A stretch of 64,000 nucleotides of DNA, from NCBI GenBank assembly GCA_021739765.1, contig JAIPBD010000018.1, forward strand, positions 1 through 64,000, given 5' to 3'. Within the stretch, counting starts at the first letter, position 1. Each line of letters opens with the position of its first letter. This stretch comes from Melioribacteraceae bacterium (GTDB taxonomy: Bacteria > Bacteroidota > Ignavibacteria > Ignavibacteriales > Melioribacteraceae). The notes below the pieces were generated by a model. It was not told the origin of the DNA and did not search any database. It saw only the letters and a list, made by a program, of their open reading frames with translations. Positions 27,201-35,570 of this stretch are shown in pieces. The translations under genes and the position numbers were made by a program.

Positions 27201-28241
27201 ATGAAACGGAATCTAATATCTCTAATTATAATCGGCATACTTTTTTCAATGTCACTTGAAACATATGCTCAAGACGATCTTTCGGTCCTAAATATACAAG
27301 GTGTTGTAAGAGACGACAAAGGCGGAGCTGTTGAGGATGGTGACTACCAATTTACATTCCGTATTTATGACAGTGAGGATGGAACCGGTGATTTATGGTC
27401 TGAAACACAAACACTAACTGTTTCCAGTGGTGTCTATTCTGCTAACCTCGGCGAAACCACAACATTTAGCAGTGCAGGATTAGGATTTGACAAACCATAC
27501 TACGTCGGGGTACAATTTGAATCCGAAGCGGAAGCATCTCCAAGAATTAGATTAACGGCGGCTCCTTATGCATTGGCTTTGCAAGGCGGAGATAATGTTT
27601 TCCCTTCAAGCGGGAATGTTGGAGTAAATACGAGTGCGCCCGAATCACAATTCCATGTTGTGGGCAATACGAAAATTGAGGAAGGTGATGTTTCTGTTGA
27701 TGGCAACATTAGTTTGGACAGGGCTGACAATACCACCGGGCAAACTTTAAAATTCAACACAGGCTCAACTACTGGATACAGTCTTGGACAAGAGGATAAT
27801 GATCATTTTTACTTTTGGAAAGAATCAACTAAGGTTATGAGTTTTCATAATACAACAGACGAAGTTTCAGTTAAGCACGATTTCAATGTTGACGGTGATG
27901 CTCAAGTTGATGGAACAATAAATGCTAATAATCTTACTATTGACAGTTACGCTCCATTCGTTTATCAAGTGATTGACTTAGGGAGCGGATCGAATGTTTC
28001 TGTTAATACCGGTGTGAATATAAATGATTATTACTGCACTATAATCGGTGTAATTCGAGGTACAGGAGATATTGATGAAAATGGATCAACAAATTTATGG
28101 CGGGCTTATGCCGCAACTTCGAGCGATATATGGCATATTTACATGAGAGGTGCTGCGAATTCTTCTGTAAATCAAGTTAAAGTTTTGTGGATACAAAGCG
28201 ATTTAGTAAGTACTAATACGTCACCATTAACTCCGAATTAA
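27201..28241 (+). CDS. Fibre-like secreted protein, module copy 2
   Basis: A 346-residue paralogue of the protein at 16854. Signal peptide ends TYAQ (residue ~23). It shares LSVLNIQGVVRDDKGGAV, FTFRIYD, GVYSANLGE, PRIRLTAAPYALALQGG, the stalk segment (LKFNTGSTTGYSLGQEDNDHFYFW) and NANNLTIDS-APFV. Past that point the last ~95 residues share only scattered similarity with copy 1. No sorting tail is present. The sequence GAGGGAAAAATG is conserved at the start. A 49-base gap leads to the second giant. The pattern resembles base-plus-tip fibre proteins of phages and adhesins. No trimerisation or chaperone domain is visible. Confidence 0.7.
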   Translation: MKRNLISLIIIGILFSMSLETYAQDDLSVLNIQGVVRDDKGGAVEDGDYQFTFRIYDSEDGTGDLWSETQTLTVSSGVYSANLGETTTFSSAGLGFDKPYYVGVQFESEAEASPRIRLTAAPYALALQGGDNVFPSSGNVGVNTSAPESQFHVVGNTKIEEGDVSVDGNISLDRADNTTGQTLKFNTGSTTGYSLGQEDNDHFYFWKESTKVMSFHNTTDEVSVKHDFNVDGDAQVDGTINANNLTIDSYAPFVYQVIDLGSGSNVSVNTGVNINDYYCTIIGVIRGTGDIDENGSTNLWRAYAATSSDIWHIYMRGAANSSVNQVKVLWIQSDLVSTNTSPLTPN

Positions 28242-28290
28242 ACTCAAATCATTTTTCATGATAAATTAAATAAATTAAATTGGGTTTAAT

Positions 28291-31200
28291 ATGAAAACAT
28301 TATCTAAGATATTAATACTGCTATTGTACACATTTCTAGTCACGACAACAGTATTTGCTCAGCAATCAGCGATTCTTACCTACGGCAGCAGCGCCAAGAG
28401 TGCGTCAACTAAATCAAAAATTACTTCAATAATAGGTCAACCACTGGTTGGTGAATCGGTTGATCCCGTAAAATTTAATTATTCCTTGAGTCTCGGTTTT
28501 TGGGGAATTTTAAGACTTCCTCCACTTTCTCCCTATGTTTTTGCAAGTGACGGTGATTTTACCAATCGTATTGAAATCAACTGGAGCCTTGATCCGCTTA
28601 GCCCTCCCGCAAAAGATGGGTACAAAGTCTACCGTGATAACAGTTTTATTGCCGAACTCTCCCCCACTACAGAATCGTACCAAGATTATAATGTTATCGC
28701 CGGAAGTATTTATGAATACGAACTTCTCGGAGTAAATGAATACGGCGATGGCTCACTGGGTTATGATGTCGGGTTTATGAATCCCAATGGGGTTATTACC
28801 GGAAATGTTACCACAACTCAAGGAACAGCCTCCACGGAAACCGAAGTTTATCTTGATCCGAGTCCGGGAAAAAGTTTAAAACTGTTTGGTAATGAAAATA
28901 TTAGTGTAAGTCTTTATGAATTATATGAAACAAAAGTTGATTCGGTTCTTGAGAGTTTTGGGCTCTCGAAGGAAATGACATTGGAAATTTGGTTTTACGC
29001 AAACTCCGACGGAACAATATTTTTCTCAGGTGATATCGATTCAATCAACACGGATATAAAACTCACTACTGAAAATAAAATTGGTTTGGAATTCCCTACT
29101 GCGAGTTTGGAAACGTCCGAAATTGAATTTGAAAAATGGACTCACCTCGCAATTACCGTAAACAGTTCTAATATTCAAGTTTATCTGAATGGCGAACTTG
29201 ATGTTTCAATGGATAATCCCGATGAAAATTTGGCATCACATATTCTTTCCGGGGATATTTCTTTTGGCGCGGAAACATGGCGGGGTTTGGATTCCGCTAA
29301 AAATTTCTTTACAGGTTATCTCGATGATATGCGAATTTGGACTACAACCAGATCCCGAGAAGAAATTATCAAAAATATGCAAAGAACCGCCGATGTTGAT
29401 GAAGATGGTTTACTGGCATACTGGAAATTTGATGAAGGGAACGGGACTATTACTTTTGACCAAACCGATCATAACTGGGATGGAATAATTAACGGGGCAA
29501 GTTATTCAAGTGAAACTCCCGGGATCAAAACGAGTGCTTTTACTGATGAGGAAGGAAATTTTTTCATTGGCGGAATCTATTATAATTCCGGGCAAACTTT
29601 CAAAGTTATCCCTCAAAAAGAGACTGAGTTGGGAACTTCAGTTAAGTTTGACGGAGATAGTTATGTGGCGATTGAGGCTGATTCCCTTCTTTTAGATGAA
29701 GAAGAATTCACAATTTCGATGTGGTATAAAATGAATACCGGCGGAAGTGGTGAAGAATTATTTATCCAAGCTGATCCTGCAAAAACTTACTTCCACATAT
29801 TTAAACATGGAACCGATCAAATAACGGCTCGCGGTCAATTTGGGAACGATTGGATTGCGACAGAAAGAACCGATAGCAAAGTAATTGAGGCTGACCAATG
29901 GTATTACATCTCAGCGGTCTATGATAAAATCAATCTGACGATGTTAATTTTTAATCAAGATGGTTCTATTTACGACAGTGTCTCAGCAGCTACTTCTAAT
30001 TCAAGAGTTTTTACTGATAGCGTTTCATCTGTTATTGGTTTGAATTTACAAGGAACAATAGACGAGTTTATGTATTGGAGTTCGGCGCGCACAAGCTCTC
30101 AACTCAAAGAGGATTTAACAGGCGAAAATATCACATTTGACGATGACGGCAATTACGAAGATCCCGAAAATGAAGAACTGATTGCTTACTTTAAATTTAA
30201 CGAAGGATTTGACCTTCTTGCAACCGACTATTCACTCAACTCTATTAGTGCGTCTCTATCTGTTGATGATATTTGGAGTGACGATATTCCACTCGATGAA
30301 GTTTTCAACCATGTTTACTCACCAGGATTCAGATATGTAACTCTGAACGAAAGTAATACCTCAAAAGATGATGTTACTTTCACGGATGTTTCGCTGCTAA
30401 CAGTTTCAGGCTATGTTCGTTTCGCCGATACTCGTTGTTATGCGGATAGTATTGAAATATTAGTTGATGGCGCTTCTGCTTCTCCACAAATTTTTACTGA
30501 TGAAAATGGAAAATTTGTTGTTGAACTTGAGCCTGGTTCAAGTGCTCTACTCACCCCTAGTTATGGCGATTTTAATTTTGAGTTGGACAGTTATGAAGTC
30601 CAAAACTTAAGTCAACCAATTGCGGGAATTGTTTTTGATATAACAACTACACGAGAACTAAAAGGCTTTGTCGCTGGAGGAAGCTGCAAGTTGGGTATTG
30701 CCGGAACAAACCAAACCGTAACTCTCCGAATTGAAAGTCAAGATGGATGTTACTCAACCTCAACAACAGTAAACGAAAATGGAACATATCATTTATATGA
30801 TTTACCACCGTTAGATTATTATGCTTTTGTGGAGCACGATTCAACAAATATTCAAGAATACTTCGATAATCTCGGAGGAATAGCGTTTTCGCTTCGCAAT
30901 CAATCTGATTCGTTGGATTTTCTTTATTACTCTGATCTTCAAGTTGAACTCTCATTCCCTAACTATCTTTTCGAATGTGATTACATTTTCGATCAGGGCG
31001 ATTCGGTTTTAGTTCGCGCGAAAATATTTGAAGATTATCCCGGCGGAAACTGTGATACGGAATTTGGTCAACTGACAATTCGTAATAAAATTGGAGATGC
31101 AGAAGATGCTATTTTAGAATTTACAGATGGGCAAGCTGATTTTTATATTCAAATCGGTCAACCGAATACACTCTCAGGCGGTGATTACCCTTACAAGAAA

Positions 31201-34200
31201 CTGCTTCAGGTTACTGCCGAAGATTCGATCGGAAGAAAAACTACTGATGAAGTTTGGGCATACGTAACCGGAATAAAACAAGCGGAGAATACATTTACAA
31301 CCGTCACCCCTGAAATCCCCACAATTGTTTTACGGGATCCTCCGGGTGATCAAAGCTATGCATATTTGGAAGAGGGATATTCAACAACTTCCGGTGTGCA
31401 GATAGTCGCAAATACTGCTTATGGCACCAGTGATCAAGTTTACCTCGGAACTGAGAAAGGTATTCTTATCGGATTAGGTTACGCTGAAAAATTAGAATTC
31501 TTTGCAGTTGCCGGTCCCAGTGTTAGTTATGAAGGTGGAGACTCAAAAGAGACTCTCGAAATAAGAACCACGGTAACATCAGACGCTTATTCGACAAATA
31601 ATCTTGATGGATTATTAGGCAACGACGGTGATATTTTCATCGGGGCGGCGTTTGTTCTGCAATTCGGAACAGGTTTAAATCTTACCGTTAATAATGAAAA
31701 TGGAAATTGTACAGTTGATCTGGATACGGTCACGACTGTTGTACCCGATACAATTTCTACTACCTTCATGTATTCTGAAAGCCATTTGAAAAATTCTGTT
31801 ATTCCAAACCTCGAATTTTTACTGGGACAAACTCCAGCCGATTCGATTGAGGACTTGGCTTATTATGCAACTCAAATTGGCTTATGGAATGATATCCTGG
31901 AAATGAATGATTCACTTAAGGATGCAGCAGAATTCGAAAAAAACATCTCATTCGATGCGGGAACGGTTTACGATTACACATATACCGCTCAAAATGATAC
32001 CGCTGATAATGATGGGAAGAATTATTTTACCGAAGATGGATTAGTTCTTCAAATAGGTTGGAAGAACACCATTTCGGGTTATATAGAAGGTTATGTTTAT
32101 GGAAGCTATACTTACGAAAAAGTAAACATTGATGAATCTTCAGGTTCGAGAACAATTGGTTATCATTTTGAGGATGATGATGCGGGTGATTTCTTCAGTG
32201 TAAATATTCTTAATGATGAAGTTTACAACACCCCGGTTTTTGAAACCGTTTCCGGACAAAGTTCATGTCCTTGGGAGCCTGGAACAAGGCCGAGAAATGG
32301 GGTTAGCCTTTCAATGGGAAGCTATGAAGCAACCGGAGTTCCTCCCGATGAAGCAGCAACTTTTTCTTTGTACCTGGGCAATACTTCCCAATCAGACGAA
32401 ACTCAAACTTACGATTTGTTTGTAAATCAAGAGTCTAATCAAAATGGCGCAATCGTAAAAGTAAATGGAATTGCAGTCGAGGACCATCTTTCATTTACAA
32501 TTCCTTCCGGCAAACAGTTCGAAAGTATTTTAACTGTTGAAAAAGGTCCCGGTTCATATTTTTCAGACACACTCCAAATTACATTTCAATCCACATGTGA
32601 TGCAGGTACGGAAATTCCTGATGATGTCGAACTTTCAACAGTATTTACTGAATCCGCGGAATTCGTAGTCAATTGGGCCGAGCCTTGCAGCAATGTTGAA
32701 ATATTTACTCCCGATGATGAATGGTTGCTTACTTCGGCGGATAATGATTCGATGCAGATTGTTCTCACAGGTTACGAAAAGGACAACGAAGATCTGGATT
32801 ATATTTCCCTCCAATTCAGGAAGAAAATTATTATTCCCGGTTCGAGTGTAAACTTTGATTCACTTGGAAATATTATGCTCAAGTCAAAATCTTCGGTGGA
32901 TGATAAATTAATTCCAAAAGCAAATGATTGGGTTAATATAGTTTCAATTTCTAGAGATTCCTTGACCAATGACGATCATGAATATATCTGGGATATTTCC
33001 GGATTAATACCTGAAGGTCAGGATGGAACATACGAACTTCGGGCAATTACTTTCTGTGTAGATCCTAACGGATATTCGGGTGTCTCGGAAATCTTAAACG
33101 GATTGGTGGATCGAACAGGCCCGGCTCTTGTTGGTGAACCACGCCCGGTAGATAAAATTCTTCATGTTGATGATGAAGTCGCTTTCTATTTCGACGAGGA
33201 TATTGATTGCAGTTTGATCGATCCTATCGAAGATATTTCATTTGTTTATTCTGATACGGATCAAGACTTAAACTTCGAATATACTTGTGTTGATAACAAG
33301 ATTGTTTTCACACCAACAGATAACAACTATTTTTTAGAACATGAATACCTAACCGCAACTATTAAAAACATCTATGATATTTATGGCAACGGGGATTCCG
33401 AGACTGTTTACGAATGGGAATTTTTCGTAAATCGAAACCCAATGCATTGGGAAGGTCTTAGAATTGAGGAGTCAAAACTTGATGATGAATCAATTGAGAT
33501 AATTAGAAGATTGAAAAATTCCGGCGGTGAAAATTATACATTTGAGATAATTGATATTCCCGAGTGGTTAGGTGTTTCACCAACCGAAGGAACAATTGGT
33601 GCGGATAAATTGGAAACAATTACTTTTACCGTCTCAAATGATGTGCCTCATGGCTATTATGCTGATACTGTCTACGCGAAAACCACCGATGGAAACGAAC
33701 CAATGGTTATCATGTTGGATAATCTTTGTAACCCACCAACTTGGGATGTAAATGAGGGCGATTATCAATTCTCGATGACAATCATCGGGAACATTCAAGT
33801 TGATAGCGCTATTTCTGAAGACTTGTGTGATATTGTTTACGCTTTTGTCGGCGATGAAGTTAGAGGCGTTGCTGAGTTGCAATATTTCGGCGAAATTGAA
33901 TCCTCTGCTTCACTTGAAGATGTTTCACCATATCAATTCTACATGACGGTTTACAGCAACAGTGAAATTTTGAATTCTGAAATGTTGGTTTTACGTGTTT
34001 GGGATGCTTCGGAAAGAGTCGTAACTACTCAATCATCAGATTATTATTACTTTGATCCCGACGCGTTGGTTGGAAGCACACGTTCACCCGATACAATCAA
34101 AACTTCGAATTTGGCACTTCAAGAAACAGCTTTGGATAAAGGCTGGAATTGGATTTCAACCAACTTAGTTAATGATGATATGTCTCTTGATTATGTTCTT

Positions 34201-35352
34201 TCGTTTTTAACTACAACGCAAGATTACATCAAAGGACACAATTATTTTGCGAGTAATGAAACCGGCAGCTGGGTTGGTAGTCTTACCGAATTATCCGCAA
34301 ATAACTCTTACATGATCCAAATGTCTATCGAGGATACGATTCAATATTTCGGTGAAGCGGTAAATCTTGATTCAGCGTTTATCCCTCTGGATTCCAACTG
34401 GAATTGGATCGGATATCATCCTACATCAGCTCAGGATCTCAACTCGGCGTTAATCTCCCTAAATCCGGCTGAAGGCGACTTGATCAAAAATCAATCTTAC
34501 TTCTCAACTTACATTGAGGACGTCGGCTGGGTCGGAAGTCTCAAAGAAATGGTTCCAGGTGACGGATATAAGCTGCAAATCTCACAAAAAGATACTTTGA
34601 TTTATCCGGAGCCGGTTTTGAGCAAATCACTTTCTAAAATTGCCGGAACCGCCAACAACAAAGGCGAAACCGATTTGGAAACTTCCGCTTCTGTTGATTG
34701 GCAGGTGAATCCGAGTCATTTCGAATTTAACATGAATTTGATCGGACATTTTGATCAATCCCAGTTTGCAAATCTGAACGCGAATGATTTGTTGGGAGCG
34801 TTTGTCGGGGATGAATGCCGCGGGCTGATTGCCCCGATTTATATTGAATCGCTTGACGAATATAGAATATTCCTGACAGTCTTCAGCAACAACGCGGTTG
34901 GAGATACAGTTACATTCAAACTGTACGATTCAAAAAATGACGCGACTTTGGATATAAAAAATTCGGTCACATTCTCTTCCAATAAAATTATCGGAAGTAC
35001 GAACGACCCGTTTCTGTTCACAATTTTCGTTACCGGAATTCACAGCACCGGTTTAATTCCTGAGGTGTTTAGTCTTAGTCAGAATTATCCGAATCCGTTC
35101 AATCCTGAAACGATTATTGAATTTGGATTACCCGAAGCGGCGAATGTACAAATTCAAGTCTTTAACATACTCGGTGAATTGGTGAACACTGTGACATCAA
35201 GAGAATTTGATGCCGGGTATTATATGGTTCGATGGTTGGGCGAAGACAATTACGGATCGAAACTGTCATCGGGAACATATATTTATCGGATTGTAGCTCG
35301 TTACAATAAAGATACTTTCTCAGAAACGAGGAAGATGATACTGCTGAAATAA
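28291..35352 (+). CDS. Giant LamG-containing T9SS surface protein, module copy 2
   Basis: A 2353-residue full-length paralogue of the giant at 18018 with the same domain order. Signal peptide (ends VFAQ, ~24), Fn3-like segment, LamG 1 ~192-390 (LDDMRIWTTTRSREEI), LamG 2 ~448-640 (IDEFMYWSSARTSSQL), RDPPGDQSYAY (~1016), SSCPWEPGTRPRNG (~1327), Big_5-like Ig domain ~1607-1717. Then BACON-like segment, AFVGDEVRG module (~1816-1935), WNW repeats (~1950, ~2036), AFVGDECRG module (~2136-2245), T9SS tail ~2256-2353 (NYPNPFNPET). Divergence is spread over the whole length, so the duplication is not recent. Paralogous surface receptors with different specificity is the likeliest reading. Confidence 0.82.
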   Translation: MKTLSKILILLLYTFLVTTTVFAQQSAILTYGSSAKSASTKSKITSIIGQPLVGESVDPVKFNYSLSLGFWGILRLPPLSPYVFASDGDFTNRIEINWSLDPLSPPAKDGYKVYRDNSFIAELSPTTESYQDYNVIAGSIYEYELLGVNEYGDGSLGYDVGFMNPNGVITGNVTTTQGTASTETEVYLDPSPGKSLKLFGNENISVSLYELYETKVDSVLESFGLSKEMTLEIWFYANSDGTIFFSGDIDSINTDIKLTTENKIGLEFPTASLETSEIEFEKWTHLAITVNSSNIQVYLNGELDVSMDNPDENLASHILSGDISFGAETWRGLDSAKNFFTGYLDDMRIWTTTRSREEIIKNMQRTADVDEDGLLAYWKFDEGNGTITFDQTDHNWDGIINGASYSSETPGIKTSAFTDEEGNFFIGGIYYNSGQTFKVIPQKETELGTSVKFDGDSYVAIEADSLLLDEEEFTISMWYKMNTGGSGEELFIQADPAKTYFHIFKHGTDQITARGQFGNDWIATERTDSKVIEADQWYYISAVYDKINLTMLIFNQDGSIYDSVSAATSNSRVFTDSVSSVIGLNLQGTIDEFMYWSSARTSSQLKEDLTGENITFDDDGNYEDPENEELIAYFKFNEGFDLLATDYSLNSISASLSVDDIWSDDIPLDEVFNHVYSPGFRYVTLNESNTSKDDVTFTDVSLLTVSGYVRFADTRCYADSIEILVDGASASPQIFTDENGKFVVELEPGSSALLTPSYGDFNFELDSYEVQNLSQPIAGIVFDITTTRELKGFVAGGSCKLGIAGTNQTVTLRIESQDGCYSTSTTVNENGTYHLYDLPPLDYYAFVEHDSTNIQEYFDNLGGIAFSLRNQSDSLDFLYYSDLQVELSFPNYLFECDYIFDQGDSVLVRAKIFEDYPGGNCDTEFGQLTIRNKIGDAEDAILEFTDGQADFYIQIGQPNTLSGGDYPYKKLLQVTAEDSIGRKTTDEVWAYVTGIKQAENTFTTVTPEIPTIVLRDPPGDQSYAYLEEGYSTTSGVQIVANTAYGTSDQVYLGTEKGILIGLGYAEKLEFFAVAGPSVSYEGGDSKETLEIRTTVTSDAYSTNNLDGLLGNDGDIFIGAAFVLQFGTGLNLTVNNENGNCTVDLDTVTTVVPDTISTTFMYSESHLKNSVIPNLEFLLGQTPADSIEDLAYYATQIGLWNDILEMNDSLKDAAEFEKNISFDAGTVYDYTYTAQNDTADNDGKNYFTEDGLVLQIGWKNTISGYIEGYVYGSYTYEKVNIDESSGSRTIGYHFEDDDAGDFFSVNILNDEVYNTPVFETVSGQSSCPWEPGTRPRNGVSLSMGSYEATGVPPDEAATFSLYLGNTSQSDETQTYDLFVNQESNQNGAIVKVNGIAVEDHLSFTIPSGKQFESILTVEKGPGSYFSDTLQITFQSTCDAGTEIPDDVELSTVFTESAEFVVNWAEPCSNVEIFTPDDEWLLTSADNDSMQIVLTGYEKDNEDLDYISLQFRKKIIIPGSSVNFDSLGNIMLKSKSSVDDKLIPKANDWVNIVSISRDSLTNDDHEYIWDISGLIPEGQDGTYELRAITFCVDPNGYSGVSEILNGLVDRTGPALVGEPRPVDKILHVDDEVAFYFDEDIDCSLIDPIEDISFVYSDTDQDLNFEYTCVDNKIVFTPTDNNYFLEHEYLTATIKNIYDIYGNGDSETVYEWEFFVNRNPMHWEGLRIEESKLDDESIEIIRRLKNSGGENYTFEIIDIPEWLGVSPTEGTIGADKLETITFTVSNDVPHGYYADTVYAKTTDGNEPMVIMLDNLCNPPTWDVNEGDYQFSMTIIGNIQVDSAISEDLCDIVYAFVGDEVRGVAELQYFGEIESSASLEDVSPYQFYMTVYSNSEILNSEMLVLRVWDASERVVTTQSSDYYYFDPDALVGSTRSPDTIKTSNLALQETALDKGWNWISTNLVNDDMSLDYVLSFLTTTQDYIKGHNYFASNETGSWVGSLTELSANNSYMIQMSIEDTIQYFGEAVNLDSAFIPLDSNWNWIGYHPTSAQDLNSALISLNPAEGDLIKNQSYFSTYIEDVGWVGSLKEMVPGDGYKLQISQKDTLIYPEPVLSKSLSKIAGTANNKGETDLETSASVDWQVNPSHFEFNMNLIGHFDQSQFANLNANDLLGAFVGDECRGLIAPIYIESLDEYRIFLTVFSNNAVGDTVTFKLYDSKNDATLDIKNSVTFSSNKIIGSTNDPFLFTIFVTGIHSTGLIPEVFSLSQNYPNPFNPETIIEFGLPEAANVQIQVFNILGELVNTVTSREFDAGYYMVRWLGEDNYGSKLSSGTYIYRIVARYNKDTFSETRKMILLK

Positions 35353-35366
35353 TCCCAAAAACAAAG

Positions 35367-35396
35367 CTGCCATTTCTTTAAGAAATGGCAGTTTTT
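35367..35396 (+). terminator. Intrinsic terminator after the second giant gene
   Basis: A perfect 10-base stem CTGCCATTTC/GAAATGGCAG (35367-35376 and 35382-35391) with a 5-base loop is followed by TTTTT. Confidence 0.85.
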
Positions 35397-35444
35397 ATTA
35401 GGTACTCAATCCAAATAGAATCTTTCATGCGGCTAACTTAGAAT

Positions 35445-35471
35445 TGTCATTCCCGACCTGATCCGGAATCT
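35445..35471. repeat. REP-like repeat fragment
   Basis: TGTCATTCCCGACCTGATCC followed by GGAATCT has the form of a common dispersed bacterial repeat (TGTCATTCC...GGAATC). It lies in the gap between convergent genes ending at 35352 and 35571. Confidence 0.5.
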
Positions 35472-35570
35472 TTAACCCTGAATTGAACTGAAATCGGGCA
35501 TGTAACCGATGGATTATTTCGATTTTACATTTCCCTTTAACAGCAATTCCCTTTCCTGATTTACGCGGTT

